Counted from the first letter of the stretch, positions 1-8,258 are shown. The stretch: DNA of 64,000 bases from Oceanirhabdus sp. W0125-5 (GCF_027938815.1 NZ_CP115913.1:3878001-3942000); one strand, 5' to 3'. Made by a program: numbers and translations. Notes: generated by a model from the letters alone, not told the origin.

Positions 1-284
1 CCCGACTGAAAACAAAGACCAATCTTTTTTCTTCTTAACTTATCCTTTTCATAAGATGAATACTTAGAAATATCTTCATTCCTCAGAAATATCTTTCCAG
101 AAGTTGGATCATCCATCGCTGCTAACAAGTTAATAAGTGTTGTTTTTCCAGATCCAGATCTTCCTTTTAAGATTGTCAATTGACCTTCATGTATTTCAAT
201 ATTTACTGATTTCAAAGCATGCACTTCATCAGAACCTAATTTAAATGTTTTACATAAATCTTGTGTTCTTAATACAACAGACAA
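1..284 (-). CDS. ABC transporter ATP-binding protein, MacB/LolD type (partial, runs off window)
   Basis: This is the first 94 residues of a cytoplasmic ATPase that would energise an efflux or lipoprotein-handling ABC transporter. The Walker A motif GRSGSGKT is at residues 41-48, and a Q-loop FQ lies just before the window edge. The N-terminal pattern (VLRTQDLCKTF, then EVHALKSVNIEI) is typical of MacB/LolD-like ATPases. The start codon appears to be TTG at 282-284, preceded by GGGAGGG about seven bases away. The lipoprotein adaptor lies directly upstream on the same strand, 94 bp away, which fits an adaptor-ATPase-permease operon whose permease would be beyond position 1. The rest of the protein, including the signature and Walker B, is not visible. 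Confidence 0.88.
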   Translation of the reverse strand, partial: MSVVLRTQDLCKTFKLGSDEVHALKSVNIEIHEGQLTILKGRSGSGKTTLINLLAAMDDPTSGKIFLRNEDISKYSSYEKDKLRRKKIGLCFQS

Positions 285-378
285 TTAAATCCCTCCCCCT
301 TCTTAAATTACCACTATTGGGATTAAAATATTGTTTCAATATTATTTATCATAATCATATAATTAAAATTAAGATAAA

Positions 379-1392
379 TTACCTCTCTTCTATCTTATAA
401 ATAACTTCTTCATTCTCCTTAAGTCCTGAAATAATCTCCACATATTCATCTGTAACCATACCTACTTCTACATTCCTTTTAAGTTTCATTCCATTTTCCA
501 GAACAAATACATACTTGTAATCAAAAGCATCGTACAAACATTCAGAAGGTATTCTAAGAGCATTTTCCTTTTTTTCTCCAATTACCTTAAAATACAGTGC
601 TTCATCTATTTCTAATTCATGGGGTTTTTTATCTTTAAATTCAATAAAAACTTGTGATGATTTTACTCCACTTATTATTATGTCTTTATCTATTTTGGTT
701 ACTATTCCAGAATATTCCATTCCTTTATGAGTAATTATTGCATCCATACCTAAGAAATATTTTTCCACTGATTCCCCAATACTAGAACATAAAACTATAT
801 TATCAGTATCATCTATTACTGCTACTTTATCATCTTCTTTTATTTCATCACCTTTTTGATAGGTTATCATTCTTGTTATAACACCATCTATAGGACTATA
901 AAAAGTTAACCCCTCTTCCTTTTTAAGAAGCTGAGCCAATTTTTTTCTTTGATACTCTAAAGTAACTTCTGCTAATTTCTTTTCATATTTGTCGGCATCT
1001 TCATTATTTAATTTTTCAAAATTTATTTCTGCAACTTGTACAGTTAATTTCTGTAATTCAATTTCATCTTCTAAATCTACTGAATATAATTTTGCAATTA
1101 TGTCACCCTTTTTTACCTTTGATTCACTTTTAACATATCTTTCTTCTAGTCTGGCACCAGGAACCTTTGAAAATAATATATGTCGATTTAATGACTCAAT
1201 ATTTCCAAAACATTTATGTTCCTGTACTATTTCTCCTTTATCTACTTTAAATGTCTTGTAGTTCAGTGACTCTAAATTAGACAATAAAGTAGCGGAAGTA
1301 TTGCTTTCCTTCTCAGCTTTTGAACAACCAGAAAAAAACAAACTAAAGCCAACTAATGATATTGCAATAATTTTTTTAATGTTTTTGCCCAT
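379..1392 (-). CDS. Efflux transporter periplasmic-adaptor-type lipoprotein (HlyD/MacA family)
   Basis: This is a membrane-fusion or adaptor subunit expected on the outer face of the cytoplasmic membrane, working with the ATPase encoded downstream. The N-terminus has a lipoprotein signal: positive residues MGKNIKK, a hydrophobic stretch and the lipobox FFSGC near residue 23. Next come a biotinyl-lipoyl-like half (SKVKKGDIIAKLYSVDLEDE, residues about 90-110), a helical hairpin rich in Lys and Glu (about 115-160) and the second lipoyl half (FYSPIDGVITRM, about 165). The beta-barrel region follows. At 337 aa the length is normal for Gram-positive MacA-like proteins. A ribosome site (AAGGGGGG) precedes the ATG. 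Neighbours support a MacAB-like exporter, but the substrate cannot be inferred. Confidence 0.87.
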   Translation of the reverse strand: MGKNIKKIIAISLVGFSLFFSGCSKAEKESNTSATLLSNLESLNYKTFKVDKGEIVQEHKCFGNIESLNRHILFSKVPGARLEERYVKSESKVKKGDIIAKLYSVDLEDEIELQKLTVQVAEINFEKLNNEDADKYEKKLAEVTLEYQRKKLAQLLKKEEGLTFYSPIDGVITRMITYQKGDEIKEDDKVAVIDDTDNIVLCSSIGESVEKYFLGMDAIITHKGMEYSGIVTKIDKDIIISGVKSSQVFIEFKDKKPHELEIDEALYFKVIGEKKENALRIPSECLYDAFDYKYVFVLENGMKLKRNVEVGMVTDEYVEIISGLKENEEVIYKIEER

Positions 1393-1919
1393 TAAATACC
1401 CCCCTTACTTTTCAATATTGATTCATAATCTTCTGACTTCTTCTGAGTTTTTTATTTTTTTCTTTAAAACTCTTTCTCTTAAAGAGCAAGAATCAGAATT
1501 ATCTTTTCCCCCCTTAACTACAAATTTCTTCTTTAATTATATATATATGTAAATAATTTTATCATATTTTCGATATTAAAACAATTTTACCTTATATTAC
1601 AAATTAGTCACTTAATTTAATTAAATATTATTTTAAATATCTATTAATTTCTACAAAGAATAAATAAAAAAGCACGTTATACGTGCTTATAAAAAAATAA
1701 AAATTATTAATATTCAGACTTATCTAGAAAGTGTTAAGTTTAACTATACATCTATTTTCTCTTTGTATTCTTCTCTTTATTTAACTTGGGTAATGTAATT
1801 TTAAATACATCATTGTTATAGAAGAATTTGTTTTATTTGCATCTACATTATCTAAGTAAAACTTCTTTTAATCTCTTCATAATATTTTTCTATTCTTACA
1901 TATTTTTAATATTTATTAT
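1393..1919. other. Intergenic region, A+T-rich, one terminator and a possible decayed coding end
   Basis: About 530 bases without an intact gene. It holds the hairpin at 1670-1688. On the minus strand at 1752-1832 there is a short open stretch reading NKFFYNNDVFKITLPKLN and ending in TAG. It resembles the tail of a real protein, but frames are broken immediately upstream, so it is at most a remnant. No start codon with a ribosome site was found. Confidence 0.5.
1670..1688 (-). terminator. Rho-independent terminator
   Basis: Perfect stem AAGCACGT / ACGTGCTT with loop TAT. Read on the minus strand it is followed by TTTTTTATTTATT, so it should stop transcription coming from the phosphotransferase pseudogene. 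Confidence 0.75.
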
Positions 1920-2783
1920 CTACAGCTTCATCTCTTTTAGCACTAAATATAGAATAATTATACTTGGATTCTCATGAATTTGTAAAACATAATTTAAAAA
2001 ATTAACTCTTCGAGCAGTCATAAGTAATTCTAAATCATATTCATCAAATTCAGGTAAAGCTCTAATAGAATTGTATCCTTCAAAGTAATCTCTTTTGACA
2101 TCATTGCAATTAAAGTTTTGATCATATCTGTAATAGAAGAGCATAATTGCAAAATCATGAATTGGATACCCAAGCATAGCTTCTTCAAAATCAAGTAATC
2201 TCAATTCATTTTTATAGATTTTAATATTCCAAGGATTTAAATCTGCATGAATTAACTGTGACTCACCTGTCTGATAATATTGTGGAAGTCTTTCATTAAG
2301 ATAAGGAATAATAAAATCCATCACTTTATGATACTCTTCATTTAAAAATTTTTGATATTTTTCTTCTTTATACACACCAACTTCACCATTATAATAAAAT
2401 ACTTCTTTCCATGATTTTGGAGATAAATTTTTAGGTATGTTTAATTTATTAGTTCCCTCATGAAGCTTAGCTGTTAATATACCTAGTTTATAAAACCATT
2501 CTGCTGTTTCACAACCATGAAAATCTTTTCCCTCAATCCATTTATATAAAGCAACTCGTTTTATTGTTGAAGTGTATTTAGACTCAATTGTTATAATACC
2601 ATCTCCTGTGTTTGAATAAACCACCTCTGGAATAACAATATCTGTTCGTCGCTGTACTGCATCAATAAAAAATACCTCAGCTAAATTATCTTCAATAGTA
2701 CTGAATTCTTCTTGGAAAATTTTCAGACATATAAATTATTCTGAGTATCATAAACTTTAAAGAATACATTTGTTTCCTCAATT
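1920..2783 (-). pseudogene. Phosphotransferase (APH / homoserine-kinase-II-like), frameshifted and 5'-truncated
   Basis: The intact C-terminal part (234 codons from an internal ATG at 2624) shows the kinase loop HADLNPWNI and the metal-binding DFEE of the aminoglycoside phosphotransferase / choline kinase fold. Reading upstream without a start, the same frame gives LKIFQEEFSTIEDNLAEV and TDIVIPEVVYS, which is N-lobe sequence. Just before that, at about 2723-2728, the homology jumps frame: NVFFKVYDTQNNLYV is read in the neighbouring frame and runs into TGA. One lost base would explain this. The beginning of the N-lobe is also missing, because a stop stands just upstream of 2783. Family members need the N-lobe for ATP binding, so the product is probably inactive. 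A sequencing error could mimic the shift but not the missing start. Confidence 0.75.
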
Positions 2784-2865
2784 TAATAAATGCAATTAAC
2801 AAAAAATTCCCCCTGACTGAGAGTCTTGAGAGAATAAACATGGTTTATATTGAGTTAGCTTTATT

Positions 2866-3714
2866 CTATGTTTTTATGGGTATATATAATCTGCTTTCAT
2901 TATCATTTTTGTAGTCAAATATTATTAAATCGTCACCTTCTAATAACTCATAACCCGATTTAGGTAAAAAGCTTCCATATATATAATTAAATGTATCATC
3001 CATTTTTTCCCGTGATGCCTTATGAATAAATACTAAGTAATCTCTTCTCGGTAAGAGTTTTCCGATCATACCTTTAGGTATATCTTTAAAATCTCTAACC
3101 TCTGTGCAAAACATATAGTTAACTTGTTTTTCAGGATAAAAATCAGATACATCTGAATAGCAAATCCCTGTTATCATATTAGGATCAACAACATTTTTTA
3201 TTAAATCTTTTCTACTAATAAAATCCTTAAGCATTTTATTAAAAGTAATAATATTATATTGTTCAGTATACTCAACTCCAACTACCATTATTTCCTTTTC
3301 AATGATTGAATGATAAACTACTTCAATATTCTGAGTTATATGCTTCATATTATCAACATTAATTATATTCCTATGATAATAAGTAATATTTTTATTTTCT
3401 TTTCTGTATTTACCTGGAGTCTTATTATAAACCTTTTTAAATGCCCTTGTAAAAGATTCTTGAGAACCAAAATGATATTTCATTGCTATTTCAATAACCC
3501 TTGTATTTGTATATAATAACTCAAAAGAAGCTTCAGTTAGTCTTCTTTTCCTTATATATTCTCTTAAACTATCTCCTGTCAATGCTTTAAATATTCTTTG
3601 AAAATGATATAATGAAAAACCACCTGCCTCTGCTACTTCTTTCAAAGCTATATCTTTTATGAGATTATCTTCAATAAAATCTAGTGATTTCTGAATACAA
3701 GAATAATAATCCAT
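2866..3714 (-). CDS. AraC-family transcriptional regulator with GyrI-like effector-binding domain
   Basis: The protein carries a DNA-binding domain first and a ligand-sensing domain second. Residues 5-105 contain two helix-turn-helix units of the AraC/XylS type (IALKEVAEAGGFSLYHFQRIF and VIEIAMKYHFGSQESFTRAF, ending TPGKYRK). Residues from about 120 to 282 resemble the GyrI / AraC effector-binding fold that binds small, often cationic, molecules. Start ATG has AGGAG eight bases upstream. It lies alone between a pseudogene and the NuoE/NuoF-type operon, on the same strand as both. The 55-bp repeat at 3826-3880 is upstream of this gene and has a second copy upstream of the operon, so self-control and control of that operon are plausible inferences. 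The ligand is unknown. Confidence 0.88.
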   Translation of the reverse strand: MDYYSCIQKSLDFIEDNLIKDIALKEVAEAGGFSLYHFQRIFKALTGDSLREYIRKRRLTEASFELLYTNTRVIEIAMKYHFGSQESFTRAFKKVYNKTPGKYRKENKNITYYHRNIINVDNMKHITQNIEVVYHSIIEKEIMVVGVEYTEQYNIITFNKMLKDFISRKDLIKNVVDPNMITGICYSDVSDFYPEKQVNYMFCTEVRDFKDIPKGMIGKLLPRRDYLVFIHKASREKMDDTFNYIYGSFLPKSGYELLEGDDLIIFDYKNDNESRLYIPIKT

Positions 3715-3825
3715 ATGAATTTAGCTCCTTTCTTCTTTGAGTTTAAAATATCTATATTGATTCTGAACTTAACAACATACGTCAAATTTTACACTTTAAT
3801 TAGATCATTTGTTAATTAATATACA

Positions 3826-3880
3826 ATAAATTATTTCATATTATAATGAACTTTTTTTGATATTTTGTGCTATCTTTATA
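3826..3880 (-). repeat. 55-bp direct repeat, copy A (upstream of AraC gene)
   Basis: It aligns without gaps to 8088-8142 at 44 of 55 positions. The most conserved parts are the two ends: ATAAATTATT and GCTATCTTTATA as written on the plus strand. Both copies lie about 90-170 bases upstream of a minus-strand start codon. Read in that direction both contain TGNAATAAT, which could be an extended -10 element. It probably is a shared promoter or operator rather than a mobile element. Confidence 0.6.
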
Positions 3881-3949
3881 TTATAGACTTCTTTTCCTCT
3901 ATTAAAGAAGTAAATTTTGTATTTATTAATCATTTTTAAATTATAATTA

Positions 3950-3992
3950 ATCCCTATTACTGGACTTATTATTTATGTCTAGTAATAGGGAT
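3950..3992 (-). terminator. Terminator-like hairpin after the iron-sulfur operon
   Basis: Long stem ATCCCTATTACT-GGAC paired with GTCT-AGTAATAGGGAT, loop about 11 bases. It sits 40 bases past the last gene of the minus-strand operon. The following T tract is weak, so termination efficiency is uncertain. Confidence 0.6.
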
Positions 3993-4032
3993 ACATTTTA
4001 AAATACTGTGATAAAATAATTTATATTATCTG

Positions 4033-5250
4033 TTAAGATTGGTATACCAACCTTCCTTCCCATTCTTCTCCTGAATAATGTGTGATTTTTTCAGTAATAG
4101 CTCCTGTAGGACATACCCCAATACACGCTTCACATTCAACGCATGCACTCTGATTAAATTTCTTATTTGCTCCTATAGCTACAAATGTCTTAGCCCCTCT
4201 ATTTGCAAAACCCATGTTACTTTTTCCAGCAATTTCTCTACAAGCACGTACACATCTTCCACACAGAATACATTTATTTTGATCATAATTAAGTATAGGA
4301 CTTGTGCTATCAACAGATACTTTTTCTTTGTTTTGTTCAAATCTTGTATTTTGGATTCCAAATTCACGTATTAAACCTTGTAATTCACATGACCCTAAAA
4401 CAGTTGCATTTCCCTTAAAGCATGTTAAGCAATTATGCTCATTTGTAGCCAACAACAACTCAAGTATAGTTTTTCGAATATGATTTAATTCTTTATCGTG
4501 AGTAATAATTTTCATATTATTTGTTACACTTGCTGCACATGCAGGAATCAACTCTTTTTGTCCTTCTACTTTTACCAAACATAGCCTACAATTAGCATCT
4601 GCTGTCATATCAGGATGAGCACATAAATGAGGTATTTTAAAACCATTAGCCTTAGCAGCTTTCATAATGGTTGTACCATTTTTTACGCTGCATTCCTTAC
4701 CATTAATCGTAACTTTTATCAAATCTTTATTGATATTAATTGCATCTTCACTTTCATTAAAAAACGATGGATATAATTCCATTCTTTCTGATATTTGTGA
4801 AATATCATATCCTTCTTCACTTGCTTCAAAACCAGTCCACTCAAAAGGTGAAGTTAATACCATTCCCTTATCCTCAGTATAGTTTCCAACTCCTACAGTT
4901 TTAGCTACACAAATAACTTTATTTTCTTTTAAAAGATATTTTGGTATTTCAGCCCCATCTTCACATGTTAATGTAATTATAGTTGTTGCTTTATCAAATA
5001 AATCTTTTTTATTTGGATTGTTTATACGTTCTTGTACTAAAGAATATATACATCCTATGCTTATTAGTTCTTTTCCTATTACTTCATACCCATCTGCAGT
5101 AAGCATTTCTTCTAGAAGGTTTAGATTATCTGTACCTCCTACTCCACAAAGAGCTATACAAGCATTACAACTCCATAGTAGTATTTTATCATTTAAATCC
5201 AACTTATTTTTCAAATCATCATAGCTTAGTTTACGTACTGATACTATCAT
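4033..5250 (-). CDS. MetV-like domain fused to NuoG/HydA-like iron-sulfur module, no catalytic domain
   Basis: A 405-aa electron-transfer protein. Residues 1-150 form a MetV-like (methylenetetrahydrofolate reductase C-terminal type) domain with Cys28, Cys31, Cys35, Cys67 and Cys96. Residues about 177-245 are a plant-type [2Fe-2S] domain (CAHPDM, CRLC, PACA). A His-Cys [4Fe-4S]-like site follows (EHNCLTC, then C ten residues later). The usual spacing is H-x3-C-x2-C-x5-C, so this site is atypical. Two ferredoxin clusters end the protein (CILCGRCVRAC; CVECEACIGVCPTG). It stops where HydA hydrogenases would begin the H-cluster domain. The ribosome site GGAGG sits in the end of the preceding gene, with three bases between genes. 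It is the last member of a four-gene operon and probably collects electrons from the NuoF-like flavoprotein. Its final acceptor is not encoded nearby. Confidence 0.85.
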   Translation of the reverse strand: MIVSVRKLSYDDLKNKLDLNDKILLWSCNACIALCGVGGTDNLNLLEEMLTADGYEVIGKELISIGCIYSLVQERINNPNKKDLFDKATTIITLTCEDGAEIPKYLLKENKVICVAKTVGVGNYTEDKGMVLTSPFEWTGFEASEEGYDISQISERMELYPSFFNESEDAININKDLIKVTINGKECSVKNGTTIMKAAKANGFKIPHLCAHPDMTADANCRLCLVKVEGQKELIPACAASVTNNMKIITHDKELNHIRKTILELLLATNEHNCLTCFKGNATVLGSCELQGLIREFGIQNTRFEQNKEKVSVDSTSPILNYDQNKCILCGRCVRACREIAGKSNMGFANRGAKTFVAIGANKKFNQSACVECEACIGVCPTGAITEKITHYSGEEWEGRLVYQS

Positions 5251-5253
5251 TTG

Positions 5254-5742
5254 CTAGACCTCCAAATCCATAGCTATTTGTTTTTCTACCAATTTATCTT
5301 TTCCGTCTGTACCCATAATATATTCTTCTCCTAGTTTGTCCTTATGTTTTTCATAAGGCATTACAACTTTTATGATTTCTGTATTTGCATCTGCTACAAA
5401 AAGTCCGATATCCTCCACAGATTCTACAACTTTAACATGAGAAAAATTATTCTTCATGTTAAAAAAGCCAGCAGAACAACTTAAGGCAATAACTGTATTT
5501 ACATCAAAAGATAACTTTGCCTTATGAATGTATGGTTCAACACATGCAGCTGGCAACATATAACCATCTAACACATTATATCCATCATTCCTTAATTTTA
5601 ATGCAAGCTCTTTCATTTTTTCTGGACCTCCAGCTCCAGAAGTACGTACACATCCATTACATCCAACTATAGTAATCGAGTCTTTTTCTTTATCTATTTT
5701 ACTTATTATATCTTCATATTTAAAAGAATTTGTAAATATCAT
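5254..5742 (-). CDS. Stand-alone MetV-like cysteine-rich protein
   Basis: A 162-aa protein homologous to the first 150 residues of the next gene's product. With ATG at 5742 as start, its cysteines fall at 28, 31 and 67, exactly as in the fusion protein, and a fourth is at 89 (96 in the fusion). The motifs are GCNGC, PAACVEP and LSCSAGF. A longer frame begins with GTG at 5751, but that codon overlaps AGGAAG, which is correctly spaced only for the ATG. MetV proteins pair with MetF-type methylenetetrahydrofolate reductases or with heterodisulfide-reductase-like proteins and bind metal through such cysteines; that is family knowledge. The partner here is probably the NuoEF-type module. A role in folate one-carbon metabolism is possible but unsupported by other genes in the window. 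Confidence 0.8.
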   Translation of the reverse strand: MIFTNSFKYEDIISKIDKEKDSITIVGCNGCVRTSGAGGPEKMKELALKLRNDGYNVLDGYMLPAACVEPYIHKAKLSFDVNTVIALSCSAGFFNMKNNFSHVKVVESVEDIGLFVADANTEIIKVVMPYEKHKDKLGEEYIMGTDGKDKLVEKQIAMDLEV

Positions 5743-5771
5743 ACTTATCACTTCCTTTGGGATTAATTAAC

Positions 5772-7487
5772 CTATTTAACAAGTGCTTCATAGTCATTTC
5801 TAAAATAATTTAAAGTACTTAAAACTGGATTTGATGCTGTTTTTCCTAACCCGCACAGAGATGACTTTATCACCACATTTGCTAAATCTTCAAGGTTATC
5901 TATATCTTCTTTTTTTCCATTTCCCTGGCAAATCTTATTTAAAATATTTACCATTTGTCTAGTTCCTTCTCTACAAGGTATACATTTCCCACAAGATTCA
6001 CTTTCACAAAATTGCATAAAGAAACGTGCAAGATCCACTACTGATTTATCATCATTCATTACAATCATTCCTCCTGAGCCCATAATAGTACCCAGTTGTT
6101 GAAGTGATTCATAATCTAAAACAGTATCAAAATACTCAGCAGGTAGACACCCACCAGAAGGTCCTCCAAGCTGAACCGCTTTAATATTTTTGTCGCCCTC
6201 TGCAATACACGCGATATCCTCTATAACAGTTCTTATTGATGTTCCAATAGGAACTTCGACACATCCAACATTTACTATATCTCCTGTAATAGAAAAGACT
6301 TTTGTCCCTTTACTCTTTTCAGTTCCAATCTCTGCAAACCACTGACTACCATTTATTATAATAGGCGCAATGTTCGCAAGTGTTTCTACGTTATTTATAA
6401 GTGTAGGCTTATTAAATGCCCCTTTTTCTACAGGATAAGGGATTTTCAATCTAGGATTACCCCTTTTACCCTCTATGGAATGAATTAGCGCTGTTTCTTC
6501 ACCACATACAAATGCTCCTGCTCCTTCATAAACTTCAATATCAAAACTAAAATTAGTTCCTAGAATATTATTGCCTAACAATCCATATGCTCTAGCTTGT
6601 GATAAAGCTTTTGATAATATTTCTACAGCTAATGGATATTCTGCTCTACAATAAATAAATCCCTTTGTTGCATTTATAGCTCTTGCAGCTATTATCATTC
6701 CCTCTATAATAGAATGAGGATCTCCTTCAAGTACGCTTCGATCCATGTATGCACCTGGGTCTCCCTCATCCGCATTACAAATAACATATTTATCATCAGT
6801 TTGTGCTTTTGAAGCGAAATTCCATTTAAGACCAGTAGGGAATCCAGCTCCACCTCTTCCTCTTAGGCCTGATTCTAATATAGTATCAATAATATTAGAA
6901 CTATCCATCTCTCTTAATGCCTTATAAACTGCCTTATATCCATCTCTAGCAATATAATCATCTATTTTATACGGATCAATAGCACCTCTATTTCTTACTA
7001 CTATTCTCTTCTGAAGATTGAAAAATGGTACTTCTTCAATTGCTTTAATAGGGTTATTTACGGCTTGTTGTCCTGGAATTCCCCCTCCATTATTCATCCT
7101 TTCTTCTATTTCACTTTCTTTACCTCTTACAAAAGCATATTCACTCAAAATGTCCCCATTTTTCACATGTGAATGAAATATCTGTTTAGCCTTCTCTTCA
7201 TTAACATTTTCATATATAATAGGCTCTTGATCAGCAATTTCTACTGTAATCAATGGTTCTTTAGAACATATACCAATACATCCTGTTGTTTTAATTTCTA
7301 TGTTCTTTTCTTTTGTTTCTTTTAATAGACTTCTAAAAGAATTAACAACATCATTTGCACCAGAAGCTATCCCACAAGTACTCATATGTACTGTAATTCT
7401 TGCCCTTTTTCCATCTTTATTTAACCTTTGTTTAACAATTGATTTTTCCTTTATATTTTCTAAATCAGCCCATTCTTTTATTAACAC
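5772..7487 (-). CDS. nuoF: NuoF/HymB-like NAD(P)H-oxidising flavoprotein subunit
   Basis: The FMN- and NAD(P)-binding diaphorase subunit of a soluble oxidoreductase. Its N-terminal thioredoxin-like [2Fe-2S] domain shows STCGIASGA and TTGCIGICSKEP. The FMN/NAD core shows GRGGAGFPTGLKW, ADEGDPGAYMDR and CGEETALIHSIEG. A C-terminal [4Fe-4S] site shows CGKCIPCREGT plus SLCGLG. Unlike HydB/HymB of bifurcating hydrogenases it ends about 25 residues after SLCGLG, so the extra two-cluster ferredoxin tail is absent; its partner at 4033-5250 carries such clusters. A GTG at 7496 opens the frame but overlaps GAGAGG. The GTG at 7485-7487 lies eight bases after that ribosome site and is preferred. It follows the NuoE-like gene closely and precedes the MetV-like gene by 29 bases. 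Confidence 0.92.
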   Translation of the reverse strand: MLIKEWADLENIKEKSIVKQRLNKDGKRARITVHMSTCGIASGANDVVNSFRSLLKETKEKNIEIKTTGCIGICSKEPLITVEIADQEPIIYENVNEEKAKQIFHSHVKNGDILSEYAFVRGKESEIEERMNNGGGIPGQQAVNNPIKAIEEVPFFNLQKRIVVRNRGAIDPYKIDDYIARDGYKAVYKALREMDSSNIIDTILESGLRGRGGAGFPTGLKWNFASKAQTDDKYVICNADEGDPGAYMDRSVLEGDPHSIIEGMIIAARAINATKGFIYCRAEYPLAVEILSKALSQARAYGLLGNNILGTNFSFDIEVYEGAGAFVCGEETALIHSIEGKRGNPRLKIPYPVEKGAFNKPTLINNVETLANIAPIIINGSQWFAEIGTEKSKGTKVFSITGDIVNVGCVEVPIGTSIRTVIEDIACIAEGDKNIKAVQLGGPSGGCLPAEYFDTVLDYESLQQLGTIMGSGGMIVMNDDKSVVDLARFFMQFCESESCGKCIPCREGTRQMVNILNKICQGNGKKEDIDNLEDLANVVIKSSLCGLGKTASNPVLSTLNYFRNDYEALVK

Positions 7488-7501
7488 ATTAATCACCTCT
7501 C

Positions 7502-7996
7502 TTATTTATACTGACTTAATATTTCCTCTAAATCTTCAACTTTTACTTTTCCATAAACTTTTCCATCTATCGCCATAACAGGTGCTAACCCACATGTTCC
7601 AAAACATCTTGCTTCTTCATACATAAACCTTCCATCAGGTGTATTCTCACCCTGCTTAATATTCAACATTTTTTCAATAGTTTCAGCAATTTCTTTTCCA
7701 CCTTTAACATAACAAGCTGTACCAAGGCACAACTGAATTCTATGTCTAGCTCTAGGTTTCATTGTGAAATATGAATAAAAGGATACTACACCATAAATAT
7801 CATTTTCAGGAATACCTGTTTTTTGAGCTATTCTTTCTTGTACAGATACAGGTATAAACCCAAGAATTTGTTGAATTTTTTCTAGCATTGGAATTAAATT
7901 TTTTTGACTATTTCCAAATTTGTCTATTATCTCATCCAATTGTGCATACTGTTCACTCGTAAATTCATAATCTTGCAGATTTCTATTTTCTTCCAT
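7502..7996 (-). CDS. nuoE: NuoE/HymA-like [2Fe-2S] subunit
   Basis: A thioredoxin-fold iron-sulfur protein that partners NuoF/HymB in NADH dehydrogenases, formate dehydrogenases and electron-bifurcating hydrogenases. Its cluster ligands are visible as Cys90 and Cys95 (CLGTAC) and Cys131 and Cys135 (CFGTC). The 164-aa length is normal. The N-terminal helical segment (LIPMLEKIQQILGFIP; YGVVSFYSYF) is typical of the family. The start ATG has GAGGAG upstream. It is the first gene of the four-gene operon. The second copy of the 55-bp repeat is 92-146 bases upstream of its start and may carry the promoter. Confidence 0.93.
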   Translation of the reverse strand: MEENRNLQDYEFTSEQYAQLDEIIDKFGNSQKNLIPMLEKIQQILGFIPVSVQERIAQKTGIPENDIYGVVSFYSYFTMKPRARHRIQLCLGTACYVKGGKEIAETIEKMLNIKQGENTPDGRFMYEEARCFGTCGLAPVMAIDGKVYGKVKVEDLEEILSQYK

Positions 7997-8087
7997 TCTT
8001 ATCTTCTCCTCACTAATATTCCTACCTCTTAAAACTTAATTAGTAGCATAATTATTATGAATAAGTTTGTTTATTATTTAACATATG

Positions 8088-8142
8088 ATAAATTATTACA
8101 TATTTCATTTCACAGGTTTTGATTTTTTATGCTATCTTTATA
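8088..8142 (-). repeat. 55-bp direct repeat, copy B (upstream of NuoE-like gene)
   Basis: Gapless match to 3826-3880 (44 of 55 identical). It occupies the expected promoter region of the four-gene operon, as copy A does for the AraC regulator. Read towards the operon it contains TGTAATAAT, a possible extended -10 element. Confidence 0.6.
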
Positions 8143-8258
8143 ACTAAATGAAATAAACTGATTGTTTTTTTTTTAATTTTCTTTCACAATAAACAGTAAA
8201 TAATTGAATCTGTGGTATATTGCATCTGTATTTTAATTGTCAAACTATATTAGTTATG

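Larger units (their letters stand above)
3715..4032. other. Intergenic region between AraC gene and iron-sulfur operon
   Basis: About 320 bases, very A+T-rich. It holds copy A of the 55-bp repeat (3826-3880) and a long hairpin (3950-3992). No further reading frame with a ribosome site was seen. Confidence 0.6.

Noticed and set aside
1752-1832. Small coding gene reading NKFFYNNDVFKITLPKLN
   Set aside because: A stop stands immediately upstream in the same frame and there is no start codon or ribosome site; at most it is a decayed gene end.
2805-2845. TPP-like riboswitch fragment (CTGAGAG) beside the pseudogene
   Set aside because: The short GACTGAGAGTC palindrome lacks the other conserved elements of that riboswitch.
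4033-7996. Electron-bifurcating [FeFe]-hydrogenase operon
   Set aside because: The subunits resemble HymA/HymB and the front of HydA, but the last gene stops before any H-cluster domain and no other hydrogenase gene is nearby.
3826-8142. Mobile element bounded by the 55-bp direct repeats
   Set aside because: No transposase or integrase lies between the repeats, and both copies sit in the promoter region of a gene, so a regulatory explanation fits better.
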